Below, in pieces: positions 10,141-21,570 of a DNA stretch of 64,000 nt. A program made the position numbers and the translations under genes. The DNA lies in NCBI GenBank assembly GCA_026745465.1, contig JACYXH010000039.1:103995-167994 (forward strand), in the 5' to 3' direction. The stretch comes from Lota lota. Its lineage: Eukaryota > Chordata > Actinopteri > Gadiformes > Lotidae. How positions within the stretch are numbered: the stretch's first letter is position 1; the number at the start of each line of letters is the position of its first letter. The notes under the pieces were generated by a model. The model made no database searches, was not told the origin of the DNA, and saw only the letters and a program-made list of their open reading frames with translations.

Positions 10141-11220
10141 TGTTGGCGAGGCGTTGTTCTGTCTCCCGGAGGAGAGGCATCACTGCAGTAGGGGTGCTCG
10201 CATTCTGGATGCTGAAGTCTTACGTAGGAGAGGTGTAGCATATCTGTTGACTCCATTCATTGAGATGCAGCTATTCCTCCCCAGCAGGGCGAGGGCTGCT
10301 TTGTCTTGCTTAGATCGCACTGCCTCCTTCTAATTTCTGTATGGTAATGTATCCAACTGCCATAGTCTCTCGACTTGTTGATACAGGTCTGAGGGATGAC
10401 TGTCAAATAATGATTGCAGACAGGAACCCTCACTGGAGGAATGATGGAGGAAGTTGGTGGTTCCATGTACGGCCCATCCCAGTTTTGTATGCACAGGTTG
10501 GGTCAGCGCGATCAGGTGAGCGTTGTCAGACCTGATTAGGAGCAGGGGACGCACCTTTGTAAAGGTATATCCTTTAAGTGACAGTACTTCCTTTTCAGGG
10601 TATGTGCTGCACATGACTGCTCGGTCAGGTTCAGCTGGTCTTCTATGAAAGCATGATGAATGGTGTAGCTCGGCTGATGCTGCTTTAAGGCTGACACTTC
10701 AAATGACAATGCAGAGCCTTGGAGCTTAGCTAGGTCCTGGCTGATGCTTCTCAGGTTGAGTGATTTCTTCACACCCTTTAGTTTGAGGAGGTGAGCAGCA
10801 GCAGGGAGTAGGATTGTCCTCTCTGAGCCGTCATCAAGCACGGCGTGCATTTGTAGTATTTTGTTGCCGTTACGGAGCTGGACTGGGACTACCTTTAGCA
10901 TGACGCGGCCAGAGTGACCGATCTGGTCGAGGTAGACCATGTTGGGAGGTGTGTTGACTGTAAGGATACAATTATTGGCTGTAGATGCCACATCATGTAA
11001 CACTAGCAGATGCTGCTTGTTGCATGTGGGGCAAGGTTTCTTGAGGATACAGCTCTCAGGCTGTACCACCTCCAGCACCTCTTCTTCCCCTTTTTCCAGG
11101 TTACCCTTTCCTTTGGTGTTGAGCTTGGCAAACTCTGTGCAGGCATTGAGATAATGCTTCTGATTAGAACAGTTAGGGCAGTAGGGTTTGAATTGATCTC
11201 GCCTGGTTTGAAGTGATATA
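10141..11220 (-). pseudogene. BEL/Pao zinc knuckle, aspartic protease and protease-RT linker
   Basis: The - strand shows a CPNC...H...C zinc-knuckle-like motif (about 11190-11150), then CPTCNKQHLLVLHD, and a long open frame (11078-10536) with VLDDGSERTILLPAAA. This is the usual Pao protease active-site region, with DDG where retroviral proteases have DTG or DSG. A linker reading VRPLLLIRSDNAHLI follows at about 10560-10515. Frames then change before RT. Confidence 0.8.
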
Positions 11221-11230
11221 CCCAGTATAA

Positions 11231-11655
11231 TGGCTAAGCCTACAAACTTAAAGCCACTGAGGGGCTGCTATACGGACTTAAAACAAACAAACAAATTAAC
11301 AGTCTATGGCTAGTAAACTAGCTGACGCGCGCTCTTCTAACTTACACTGCTCCGTAGCCTACTGTGGAAATCACTGACTCCACTAGTCATGGTTGCGTTT
11401 TGATCGTCATTTATTGATCACAAAGTTCTTCACCTCAATGTGCACGAAACCATGTCTCCATCAAGCTCCATCAAGAAACATTTCATGATCCCCATGAGCG
11501 TTGCGCACTGTAGCGATTTGATGCGGTCAAAAACTGTTTGTGCTCCTTCGCTTAACAGCACCCCTGGTTACCTGTTTAAAGGTTCCTACCTATACAGGAT
11601 TGACACATATGTCTATCAGTGCCACCAGTGGACAATTTGTGTCCTACACCCAAAC
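11231..11655. repeat. About 420-bp interspersed repeat inserted in the BEL/Pao gag
   Basis: The block from TAATGGCTAAGCCTAC to CCTACACCCAAA recurs, with moderate divergence, at 32531-32935. Sequence on both sides of this copy belongs to the BEL/Pao gag region, so it is a nested insertion. No coding potential was recognised; the family is unknown to me. Confidence 0.75.
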
Positions 11656-12060
11656 AATGTCAATGTCTGAGGATGGAGTTGCTGCCAAGCAAGAGGCGCT
11701 GCGCTGGCTGGTTGTAGCTGAGCTAACTGCCATTGTTAGGGAGCAGGTATAGAGATTATTGCCGTTATGGGCTTGTTAACCTGGGCAGGAGGGAATGCTG
11801 GTTGTGGCTTGGCTGGCCTGACGGGTTGATGGTAGATCTCAGCCTGAGCTAGAACTGGCTGTTGCCTGGTCAGAGGGACTAAAGGCAAAAGCTGAGCTGA
11901 GTCTAGCTGGTGTGATGCTGGTGACTGTCCAGCAGGGAAGTGGTAGGAGTGGTGGCTGTCAACTCGATCTTGACTGTATGTGAAGTGATTTGGTGTGGTG
12001 GGCAGCGCCTGTGGTGAAGCTAGTGTTGAGGACTGTATTAATTGGATTGTTGAGAGATAT
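11656..12060 (-). pseudogene. BEL/Pao Gag-like proline/glutamine-rich segment
   Basis: The - strand encodes a low-complexity stretch rich in Gln, Pro, Ser and Ala (for example HHSYHFPAGQSPASHQL and RPAKPQPAFPPAQVN). It is consistent with the region upstream of the zinc knuckle in Pao Gag. It contains stops. Assigned mainly by position. Confidence 0.5.
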
Positions 12061-12079
12061 GGTTTCGCTTCATGCTGTT

Positions 12080-12660
12080 TCCCCCCTCCCTGCCAGAGCC
12101 CTGATTCTGACCCCCACTGTTAGTTGACGACACATTTTCCCTGCCTTGACGCCCCTTCCTGCCAGATGTCTTTCTTTTACCCCCAGTTTAAGTTGATCAA
12201 ACAAATTATGTATATCCTCCTTCCTGCCAGACGTCTGTCTCTAACCCCCTTTTGTTCTTAAAGCAATTGAACAATGAAGCAACCGAGGGGTTGGTGTTAG
12301 CATCAAATGGCCCTTCTTTTGTCTTATAGCCCAAAAACCGATCCTACTCAGACCAACAGGTCGGGGGCCCATCACCCCCCCCACATGTTTAGCCTAAAGA
12401 GGGTGTAGGCGGTGTGTCATTGGCTTAATTTGATCTAAATCTAACCAAATAGGAATCGGGTGGTTAGACCTTTTGAAAGTTAACAGGAAATGATTGGAGG
12501 TAACTGAGAGCCCCGCCCTTGTCATGTGCTTTAAGATACTGTGTTTTGTGATGAATAAAAACTTTAATGGAAGAGGAATGAGTTAAGTGTTGACTCCGTT
12601 GTCTTTTTGGAAGAAACGGACTGGAAACTTGCGACCTGGATTTGATACTTCTTCATTGTA
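12080..12660 (+). mobile_element. LTR-like block with three direct repeats
   Basis: Three imperfect units of about 68 bp (from about 12083, 12150 and 12218) each begin C(T)CC(T)TCCTGCCAGA and carry an ACCCCC-type segment, like U3 enhancer repeats. Downstream are a GATGAATAAAAACTTTAATGG polyadenylation-like region (about 12550) and a U5-like tail. No matching second LTR is visible, so this could be a solo LTR fragment or another repeat. Confidence 0.4.
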
Positions 12661-13059
12661 GGCATCTTTTATTTTGCGGTAGGAACTTCATGTTTTATAT
12701 CTCTAACGCAAATCACTGAAAACTGAGTAGATTTATTTCTTTGAAAACATGTTTTCAAATTCGACATACAAACCGCAACGACAGTTCTGGCTCGCAAAAT
12801 CTGGATAAAATCTGCAGCTTTATTTTCGAAAAATATGGTAACTGGCCTTCTTGTCCTGATTGGCTTAAAACTGTAATAACACAATAGTGTCCTGTTTACA
12901 TACAATAGGATCAGTAGAACATACCAGTAGGTCGTCTATGTACTTAGTCAAGCCTGTGACTGGTATTTTTGCTAATGACACGTGGTGCTGAGCCTGGAAC
13001 CCCGTAAAGCCTCCTAACTTCATCAGAAAAGGTCCCCATTAACAGGCAAAACTTCTCAA

Positions 13060-14150
13060 AAGTATAACTTGTAAACAAATATGTGTAATCATGTAAACTT
13101 GGTGTTTTACATTTTTGATACTGTCATTTTGTTAACAGTTCCCCCTGCCTCTTTCTCACTGATCAGACTTTTGCCATCACTGTCGGCTTTGCGGTTACGC
13201 TGCCAGCTCTCTCGTTTGCGTTGCCTGCCTTGTTTGCAGTTCTGACACAAACCTCTTGCATGTGCAGGCTTTTTTGAGGGGTGCACCAATTGGTTTATGA
13301 GTTTTTGAGTCATACCCCAGTGCCCAGGACGCTGTTCAGTGTACCAAGCGCGAGTTTCGGTTCTGATGATGGACACCCTAAACAGCAGTACTTATAGTAT
13401 AACCACTAGCAACGAAACAGTAATACAGTTAAAGTATTGCTCATATATGTTCTCTGTGCTGTACTATACGTTTTGTTGAGTATAGTTACGCTTTGCCATG
13501 CAAATTAGGATTAGCATTGCGATGTGACGGCACAATTTACAATTGCAATGTGTGGGCACACTTGACACTTTATTAGGAAGCAAAAAAGGGGCAATATTGA
13601 ACATCAAACTAAATTCATCATCATAGATATAATTGTGTGTTCCATCTGTCAGAAACAAACCAAAGATATTAAATGTCTCTTAAACAAATCAATCATATTC
13701 AAGATAGGCTATAGTATAAAACCAAATACAATAAGTGTGTGTTGTTGAGTCAGAAACACATCGACATAGGCACAGAGTCAAATTCACTACTGCTTTATTC
13801 ACTGTTTCGTTGGCTAGTGCTGTTCAGGGTGTCTGTCTCCAAAAATGAAATTTACGCTTGGTACACTGAACAACGTTCGGGGCAAAGAGCTATCACTCAA
13901 AAACTCATTAGCCAATAGGCTCACCCCTCATAAAGGCCCTTCCACGCGAGAGGTTTGTCAGAAATGCAAACAGAAATTCAGGGAGCACAAACGAGAGAGC
14001 TGGCAGCGTAACCACAAAGCCGACAGTGAGGGCACAAGTCTGATCAGTGAGAAAGAAGCAGAGGGAACTGCAAGCAAAAGGACATCAAAAATGTAAAAGA
14101 CCAAGTTTACACATTTACACAAATAATTTGTTTGCAAGGAGTACGTATTA
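13060..14150. repeat. Large inverted repeat, about 330-bp arms, 430-bp spacer
   Basis: The arm at 13060-13386 (-) and the arm at 13821-14150 (+) are similar through their length. Both carry a GAGAGCTGGCAGCGTAACC segment and a CTGATCAGTGAGAAAGA segment. Each arm is open for about 85-90 codons in the same relative frame, with shared KRESWQRN and SLISEKEA peptides. The identity of the family is unknown. The spacer includes a copy of another repeat (13590-13800). Confidence 0.8.
13590..13800 (+). repeat. Interspersed repeat family C, copy 1
   Basis: Shares blocks such as ATATAATTGTGTG, GTCAGAAACAAACC and AAATACAATAAGTGTGTG with 19790-20000, 21420-21560 and 50930-51140. Non-coding; terminal structure not determined. 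Confidence 0.7.
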
Positions 14151-14834
14151 CTTTTGAGATTACATTTGATTTGCTTCAGTTAGTTTTATTCTCTCTCAAA
14201 TTCTTATTTTTGTTGCTATTTAAGAAGTTTTGTTTGATTATATTGACACAATTCTGATTCCATACTAATGACCCCAGTCCATCTGGCAGCGAGTCCCACA
14301 AGTAAAAGTGTGATGAGTGTACGCAGGCGGGTATGCGTGAATCATGGGGCCTGCATCTGAGGTAACCATAAGGTTGGTGTCGGTGCAAATGTCTAGTAGG
14401 TTTGTTAGACATTGGTTTGACGGAAGGAAAGAATGCTTGAGTTGTTGATTGCCGTCTTGTATGGGGAGCAGGACAGTGAGTTTCTATAATATAGACTAAT
14501 GTGGCGAGCAGTGAGATGGAAGAATGACTCCAAGAACAGAGATCGGCTCTATCTGCAAGCTCCAATGCCCCATTCACCGCTCGACTATAGGAGATGCTTT
14601 TTATTTGTCTTCATACAACTGTCATGCAGAACTTGCTAACGTGCTGGGGATTAACTCTATATAATGGTGCCAACACAACACCAACAGTGGCCCCAGTTTG
14701 GCCATCAATAACATTCACCGTAACAACACAAACATCCACATGCAAACAACCAAAGAGTCCCTTCTGCCCTTGCCGTGTGGCATTCTGGGAGATGTCCGAA
14801 CCGTCCGATGTTACAATAATATACAGTACTTAAT
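14130..14834. other. Unassigned sequence
   Basis: No host exon or recognisable transposon domain. A 133-codon open frame on the - strand (14577-14176) shows no motif that I know. Confidence 0.3.
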
Positions 14835-15020
14835 ATAATACATGAAATCAAACAGTGGCCGGTCTTTGTGGAAACGAGTAGCTCCATTCTGTCTGCACGG
14901 TTCACATCCGATCATGACAAAACCTGCATCAATAAAGAGATTGTAGTGTTTGACTGATTACAAATTTAAACATGTGAATTATGCATTTCAGCGTATAGAA
15001 CAAATGTGCCATCATTACAT
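14835..15020 (+). repeat. Interspersed repeat family D, copy 1
   Basis: Similar to 30940-31150: both contain ATGAAATC(A/T)AACAGT(G/T)G(C/T)CGGTCT, CACATC(C/A)GATCATGACAAAACC and a TGAAT(T/G)ATGC(A/G)TTTCAG segment. Non-coding. Confidence 0.7.
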
Positions 15021-16432
15021 TTTCAGAACAGCTTTACAGTCTAGAATGTGCTCTACCTCGAAAAGAAAATGATTAGTGCCATTGCCATTACACAAAGGGA
15101 CTATCAAACAAATAATGACCAATACTGACAGCAAACCATAATACAGCCAATTGCACACATAGGAGTCAAGCCCCACAACAACAGAAGTACAACACACCCA
15201 CATCTACCTTACATATACCGTCAAAAAGGATATGTCAAAACAATGCAGTTGTTGTAGCTTGGCAGACATGTGTTCCATCATGTTAACGTGTTTTTTTTGT
15301 AACCATTGAACTACACTCCCATTGGGAGTGTTAGGATTCATCCAATTAATAGTAATTAATTTTTTTGCATCGATCAACAAATGCAGTATATAACACTAGT
15401 CTGTGGTAAGAGTTGTTTAGGTGATACTTCCAATAACAGTGTTGTATTCATCTCCAGTATCCATTGATATGTAGTTTTATCTGACATGTGAGCATTAGCT
15501 TTTTATAAATATGGGGTATTAGGTTTTTTTTTTATGCAAGGTATTGAAACAGATGTATAAAATGGATCTAGATATTGGTTGGTTCTTTTTAATAGTATCC
15601 CAGTCTGCATTTTTTTGATATATTGTCTTATTTGTTGATTTGTATAGGACACTCAAGGGTAAGGCAAAAATATTTAAATGTATTCCCGTCAAACTGTTGG
15701 ATAATTGTGTTCAGCCCACTCTCAGCTCATCGTTTTTAAGCATTATCACACATGAATGGGAGAACCTTTACCATGCCTACTATGGGCATTGCCCGTGATA
15801 GAGCTATTTTCGCCTTTAGTTCGGACTTACGTCTAGACCTTCAATGTGTGTTTTATCCATATATTGTGTATTTGTACGTTTTTCCGAGACTGTCGACTAA
15901 GAAATGAAAAAATAGATTGGGATATTCCTGGTAAGGAGTTTTGTTAAATAGAAACCCATCCCGTCTTCAAATCCTTGACAGTCCTGGCCAACACTGCCCG
16001 GAGCTGGTCCGGCCATTAGTAAAGTTTTGGGTTGGGTACACTCAGACCCCCTTTCTCTTTTGCTGACCTCAATATTTTACAACTGGATTAGTAGTATTGG
16101 TAGAATATTAATACTGACTATTAAGACAAAACTATCTTGCCAAGATAAGACTATTTTGCCAAAAAGTGACACGGGCAGCACATCCCATCATTTTACAACC
16201 TTTTTAATTTCTTTAATCAGTTTGTTGTAATTTGAGGAGATTAATTGTGTAGTATTCGGTGTAACAACAACACCAAGATTTCTAAATTCTACTTTGATCT
16301 TTTGAAAGGCCAGGTCATCTAATTGGGAAGGCCAGTCCCCGGCTATCATGGCTTCGAATTTGTTTATATTGATGTTATACCCTGACACTGCACTATACTC
16401 ATTAAAGCTATGTAGAAACGCGGGGACAGATG

Positions 16433-18001
16433 ACTGCTCAAAAAAATAAAGGGAACACTTAAACAACACAATGTAACTCCAAGTCAATCACACTTCTGTG
16501 AAATTAAACTGTCCACTTAAGAAGCAACACTGATTGACAATAAATTTCACCTGCTGTTGTGCAAATGGAATAGAACTCAGGTGGAAATTATAGGCAATTA
16601 ACAAGACACCCCCAATAAAGGAGTGGTTCTGCAGGTGGTGACCACAGACCACTTCTCAGTTCCTATGCTTCCTGGCTGATGTTTTGGTCACTTTTGAATG
16701 CTGGTGGTGCTTTCACTCTAGTGGTAGCATGAGACGGAGTCTACAACCCACACAAGTGGCTCAGGTAGTGCAGCTCATCCAGGATGGCACATCAATGCGA
16801 GCTGTGGCAAGAAGGTTTGCTGTGTCTGTCAGCGTAGTGTCCAGAGCATGGAGGCGCTACCAGGAGACAGGCCAGTACATCAGGAGACGTGGAGGAGGCC
16901 GTAGGAGGGCAACAACCCAGCAGCAGGACCGCTACCTCCGCCTTTGTGCAAGGAGGAGCAGGAGGAGCACTACCAGAGCTCTGCAAAATGACCTCCAGCA
17001 GGCCACAAATGTGCATGTGTCTGCTCAAACGGTCAGAAACAGACTCCATGAGGGTGGTATGAGGGCCCGACGTCCACAGGTGGGGGTTGTGCTTACAGCC
17101 CAACACCGTGCAGGACGTTTGGCATTTGCCAGAGAACACCAAGATTGGCAAATTCGCCACTGGCGCCCTGTGCTCTTCACAGATGAAAGCAGGTTCACAC
17201 TGAGCACATGTGAAAGACGTGACAGAGTCTGGAGACGCCGTGGAGAACGTTCTGCTGCCTGCAACATCCACCAGCATGACCGGTTTGGCGGTGGGTCAGT
17301 CATGGTGTGGGGTGGCACTTCTTTGGGGGGCCGCACAGACCTCCATGTGCTCGCCAGAGGTAGCCTGACTGCCATTAGGTACCGAGATGAGATCCTCAGA
17401 CCCCTTGTGAGACCATATGCTGGTGCGGTTGGCCCTGGGTTCCTCCTAATGCAAGACAATGCGGAGTAGAGTGAAGGAGTGTGTCAGCAGTTCCTGCAAG
17501 AGGAAGGCATTGATGCTATGGACTGGCCTGCCCATTCCCCAGACCTGAATCCAATTGAGCACATCTGGGACATCATGTCTCGCTCCATCCACCAATGCCA
17601 CGTTGCACCACAGACTGTCCAAGAGTTGGCAGATGCTTTAGTCCAGGTCTGGGAGGAGATCCCTCAGGAGACCATCCGCCACCTCATCAGGAGCATGCCC
17701 AGGCGTTGTAGGGAGGCCATACAGGCACGTGGAGGCCACTGAGCCTCATTTTGACTTGTTTTAAGGACATTACATCAAAGTTGGATCAGCCTGTAGTGTG
17801 GTTTTCCACTTTAATTTTGAGTGTGATTCCCAAATCCAGACCTCATGGGTTGATAAATTTGATTTCCATTGATAATGTTTTGTGTGATTTTGTTGTCAGC
17901 ACATTCAACTATGTAAAGAAAAAAGTTTTTAATAAGATTATTTCATTCATTCAGATCTAGGATGTGTTATTTTAGTGTTCCCTTTATTTTTTTGAGCAGT
18001 T
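16433..18001 (+). mobile_element. Tc1/mariner DD34E element, copy 1, nested in L1
   Basis: The ends are (C)ACTGCTCAAAAAAATAAAGG at the left and its inverted form ending TTTTTGAGCAGTT at the right, followed by TA (18002-18003). At the left junction three bases (the TA and the first C of the repeat) are missing compared with copies 2 and 3. Insertion splits an L1 reverse transcriptase, so the Tc1 is younger than that LINE. Confidence 0.92.
16684..17742 (+). pseudogene. Tc1 transposase copy 1, single in-frame stop
   Basis: N-terminal helix-turn-helix ([22 protein letters not shown] region) and an arginine-rich linker are followed by the catalytic core: FTDESRF with the first aspartate, MQDNA with the second, and [10 protein letters not shown] with the glutamate. 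A TAG at 17467-17469, directly after the second aspartate motif, interrupts the frame. The region around it (9 codons against 10 in copy 3) is rearranged. Downstream the frame resumes and ends at 17742. The best start by analogy with the other copies is the ATG at 16729 (MRRSLQPTQ), or the upstream ATG at 16684. Transposase would be truncated without the glutamate, so this copy is non-autonomous. Confidence 0.92.
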
Positions 18002-18694
18002 TAGTTGGATTTTCTAAGAATAATAATTTATCTGCGAAAGTGTAATTTCTTTGATCAGAGATTCCCTGTATCAGGAGATTAGCTTTAATAATGCAGCCAG
18101 TGGAACGAGGGTGATAAAGATTCCCACTGGCGTGTACCATGTCCCAGAGGAACCAATTCTGAGCAATGCTCATTTACACTAACTCTAGATCTGGATTTTT
18201 AATATGTATATCCACTTAACAACATATCGTTAAAGCCTGTATAGCTGAGAGTCTGTTCTAAAAAGATCCAGTTGACCCTGTTCAATTCCTTCTCAGCATC
18301 TAAGCCAAGAAGCATTGACAGGGTGTCCCTATTGGCTACGAATGATAGTAAGTTCAAGGCTCTTCTGATATTGTCAGTTCCTTGTTGGTTATTCATTAAA
18401 CATGTCTGATCCGGCTTTACAAGCCTATTGATATGTTTTTTTGTATTTTACTTGCTACAACGAGGGTCAAGATTTAAAGTTCTGCATAGAGGAGGTTGTT
18501 GGGCATTAAGACATGCATTGAGTCAGGCATATTGTCTTTATGAATAACACTTATTACTGCACCTGACTATGGCTTGAGGCGGATCTAGGGCATAGTTATA
18601 GACTCTGCATAAGACTGGTGTTGACTCATTTACAAATTATAGTCTCAAGGGAAGCCATCTACCCCTGGACATTTATTATTTGAAAATGTATATA

Positions 18695-18696
<2 letters not shown>

Positions 18697-18733
<37 letters not shown>
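18697..18733. repeat. (GT)n microsatellite
   Basis: About 18 TG dinucleotides in a row immediately beside the upstream boundary of the L1 remnant. Confidence 0.95.
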
Positions 18734-18734
<1 letters not shown>

Positions 18735-19789
18735 ATACACAAAATGAGATGAACACAAGCCCTTTTTCAATCAGCGTTCAGTCGTGTTCAGTCACAGCCA
18801 AAGTACTATTCCATTCAGAAGTCTGCATCCAGCCAAGTACACTCCAAATGCCAGGATGTGTTCTTGCTCTGCCCATTTTATCAAGAATGCACCGTGATGT
18901 GACTTTTGTGGACTTGGGACAGCCAATTATCTCAGAATGCATTTCACAACAACCAGCGGCAATGGCAAAGGAGATAACTGTTAGTTATAATTCTGGTCAA
19001 TTTGTATGCTTTTTTTTTGTCAAATTTTCTATTGTATGATTGATTTTGTCATTCATTTAACAATATGCAAACAGCCTTCGACAACCTTTTTCCAACCTTT
19101 TTTTGTGTAGGCTTCAGATCTTGGAACACTCGAAAATATATACATACATCCATTAATACTTTTAAAATTCAAACAAAAAGAGGCAGGGTTGTGCTTTAAA
19201 TCATATTCGCGTATTCTGCTGTTCAATTACACAATAGCGGTACTGCGTCCTGCCGTCCTCAGGAGTTTGTACTCCCGAGTATAACTTTGTGTACTTGGTA
19301 TTTAGAAAAGTCCACGGTAATCTTTCTGTTCAGTCGGGTCCAAGCTGTGAAGCTGAAAGGCCATTTCGATCTTGAACAATTAGACATTTGTAAATGTTAC
19401 CTTAAGTTTAGTTTGATGTCTTCAACAGCGATAGGCCTTCGTGTTTTTATTTTTAGTTTACCAGTTGCGGTATAGTTTGTTTTGTCGAAGTGAAGCAAAG
19501 CTAGAACTAGCTAGCAGTGGCAATGCTCTGTTAAGGAGAATCGCCATTGCATTCAGTGGCTGAGTCACGAGGCTTGTTTGAGCGTCAGGATCAGATGGAG
19601 AGTGAAAGGATAATCGATATCGAATGGATCCTTGCTGGAAGCAGGATACATCAGATCAGTCATGATCAATTTAATATAACTGTTCTGTCTGTATATATTA
19701 TATAGCGTATAATATATTAAGTATATTATATACCAAATATATAAAATGTCTCAACCGATTATGTCTCAAATAGATCATTGAACATTATT
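18734..19789. other. Unassigned sequence
   Basis: No exon, transposon ORF or RNA gene recognised. Includes AT-rich palindromic TATATTATATAG-like sequence near 19692-19735. Confidence 0.35.
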
Positions 19790-20000
19790 TATTCATCATT
19801 GCAGATACAATTGTGTGGGTTCCGTCTGTCAAACTAAAGAAAATATGTGAAATGTCTTAGATGAATGAATCCCATATGACGATAGGCTATAATATAGCAC
19901 CTAAATACAATAAGTGTGTGTTGTTGTGTCGGACCCACATCACCCAATGCACAGAGTTTAGTTCTCACTTGCTTGTCTTGTTTCGTTATTAGTCATTTTA
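19790..20000 (+). repeat. Interspersed repeat family C, copy 2
   Basis: Same blocks as 13590-13800 and 50930-51140 (ATTTATTCATCATTGCAGAT, AAATACAATAAGTGTGTG). The match to 50810-51140 extends upstream to about 19640 (GATCAGTCATGA, GTTCTGTCTGTATATATTAT). Confidence 0.7.
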
Positions 20001-20172
20001 ATAACATTTTTGTATTTGAGTAAATCGTAAATGAATTTTTTTTTTACCTTTGAGTTTTATTAATTCAACTGCAATTGAATATCAAGAACACTTAAGAACA
20101 CTATGAAGGAACTTTAGAAATGAACTTCAGTAAACCAACTAAGTTAACCAAAATAAAAATAAAACCAATCCT

Positions 20173-20470
20173 AAAGTGTAGGTGAACACCCTGTTTCAGC
20201 TTGAGTTCGACCACTATGAGATAAAAAAAAAAAAGCGTTTTGGGTTGACAATTCTAGGAAGGGGGGGGGGGGGGGGGTTGTTATCCCCATGGTTACGACC
20301 CACGGCAACTTTGTGATACTTTTTTTGTGCCGTCGTTGTGTATGAGCGTCATAATGAGGTATATGAAAGGTGCCACACACCATGACATTATACTATAAGT
20401 GTCGGAGAAGCTCCGACACACACCATAGCGCTATGATATAGGTGTCAGGAAGCCTAACCCCCCCTCGGAC
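20173..20470 (+). repeat. TTAA-type MITE family (R2), 5' part, with poly-G tract
   Basis: Shares CACCCTGTTTCAGCT, GTTACGACCCACGGCAACTTTGTGATACTT-type and GCCGTCGTTGTGTATGAGCG-type blocks with 27395-27530, 28153-28762, 30680-30860 and 60526-61070. A 17-base G run at 20261-20277 replaces the usual AGGAGGGGGGC-type segment. The terminal repeats are not visible in this copy. Confidence 0.7.
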
Positions 20471-20594
20471 GCGAACTTCATAATCAAATAACTAGGACTG
20501 CAAGCAGTCACACAAGGTATTCACAGCCCACGCACCGCCTTCCCCACGCACCGCCATTCCTGGTGGCCGCCCTTTTCGAGCCACGTCTCGCAAA

Positions 20595-20740
20595 ACGCAC
20601 GGTCGAGGTCAGACTTGAACGGGCGACCCCGCGTCCATGCTGTGTCTCAAAATAAATCATGGTTGAGGTCGAATTCGAACCGGCGACCCTATGTTTGTGA
20701 GGCAGGAGCTGTATCACTACACTATGTGGACATGTCAAGT
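20595..20740 (-). repeat. tRNA-derived SINE head with duplicated B-box region
   Basis: On the - strand TAGTGTAGTGATACAGCTCC acts as an A-box-like segment and GTCGCCGGTTCGAATTCGACC (20690-20670) as a B box, spaced as in a tRNA. A second B-box-like region follows at about 20625-20600. The body does not fold as a proper tRNA, so it is a SINE or tRNA pseudogene. Confidence 0.6.
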
Positions 20741-20999
20741 GCTGAGTTAAAATCATAATATGTTTTGAGAGGGAGCGGTCTTCCATTAGTGGCTTATGAA
20801 TGACTTATAAAGCGGTTTACTGGAAGTAAACACATCTAAATAATCAAAGACATAGAGACACCCACACAAAGGCGCACACACAGACACACAAAAACACACA
20901 GACAAGGTGGTTTCATAGTAGATGTAGTTTATGTGTCATATACTCCCATCTGCTGGCGAATTGGTGCAATAATCATAAGAAAAATGTTAATTGACAATG

Positions 21000-21390
21000 C
21001 GTTTTTGTTGGGAAAGCTCTGGTTCTGTAGAAGATTTTTGAAGGTTTAACGAAAACTTCACTGTACAGCAGAATCGATCATGACGGACTATATGGTCCCA
21101 AAAGGATAAAATGTTCAGCATGTAAAATAAGACATATAAACCAAGTTTCAGAAATGTTCATCAATAGGGGCAGAGGGGCTGATCCTTTAACTTTGACCGG
21201 ATGTTATAGCGCCACCTATGCGCAATTCGCCGGCAGACTTTTTCGAGACCTGCTTACTCCGGATATGTATAAATCCCCCAAATTTGAAAACCTTTGATCA
21301 CTCCACCGCGAAGATATAAGCGTTGCCAATCAAGAATAATAATAATAGGCAACCGCGACAATAACAATAGGTATCCACAGATACGCTGTG
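21000..21390 (+). repeat. Interspersed repeat family E, copy 1
   Basis: Contains AAGTTTCAGAA, AGGGGC-AG-GGGGCTGAT and CTTTGACCGGA...TATAGCGCC(A/C)CCTA blocks that recur inverted at 58860-59220. The GCGCCACCTA phrase is common in teleost interspersed repeats. Non-coding. Confidence 0.65.
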
Positions 21391-21419
21391 AATACCAAAT
21401 AAATCTGCTCTAAATTAGC

Positions 21420-21570
21420 TGTAAAGATTAGGAAGCAAAAAAGGTGGAATATTAAACGTCATACTTGATGAATCTTTGCAGATATAATTGTGTGTCTTCC
21501 ATTTGTCTGAAACAAACCACATATATTAAATGTCTATTAAACAAATCAATCAGATTTAACGATATTTATA
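21420..21570 (+). repeat. Interspersed repeat family C, copy 3 (fragment)
   Basis: GAAGCAAAAAAGG, GATATAATTGTGTG and GTCTGAAACAAACC blocks are shared with 13560-13700. Confidence 0.65.

Larger units (their letters stand above)
6711..12060 (-). mobile_element. BEL/Pao LTR retrotransposon, decayed, 5' LTR missing
   Basis: On the - strand the order is a Gag-like proline/glutamine-rich segment (12060-11656), a foreign repeat insertion (11655-11231), zinc-knuckle and protease (11220-10536), reverse transcriptase (10140-9480), RNase H (9115-8560), integrase with C-terminal DUF5641-like part (8210-7075) and a 3' LTR. This PR-RT-RH-IN order and the specific motifs are those of Pao-type elements. Many frameshifts and stops are present. 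Confidence 0.85.
15190..18675 (-). pseudogene. L1-type LINE ORF2 remnant, split by a Tc1 insertion
   Basis: The - strand carries L1 reverse transcriptase pieces: PGVDGFP near 18670, LVKPDQTCLMNNQQGTDNIRR (18430-18360), then LGLDAEKELNRVNWIFLEQTL (about 18310-18250) and GISDQRNYTFADKLLF (18075-18020). After the transposon come SGYNININKFEAM (16380-16340) and FRNLGVVVTPNT (16290-16255). The ORF2 C terminus (KLITINWMNP and MMEHMSAKLQ, with the KLITINW region at 15370-15340) is further down. At least one frameshift (near 18440) and several stops are present. A Tc1 element occupies 16433-18001, so the two halves flank it. Confidence 0.8.

Noticed and set aside
10800..10850. Inactive BEL/Pao protease because of DDG instead of DTG
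   Set aside because: As I recall, an LDDGxER-type site is common in fish Pao elements, so it is not evidence of mutation.
16792..17459. Antisense frames opposite the Tc1 transposase copies
   Set aside because: They recur in all three copies because of the sense-strand codon pattern; the sense strand carries the catalytic motifs.
20261..20277. Functional G-quadruplex
   Set aside because: A pure G run inside a decayed MITE copy; more likely replication slippage.
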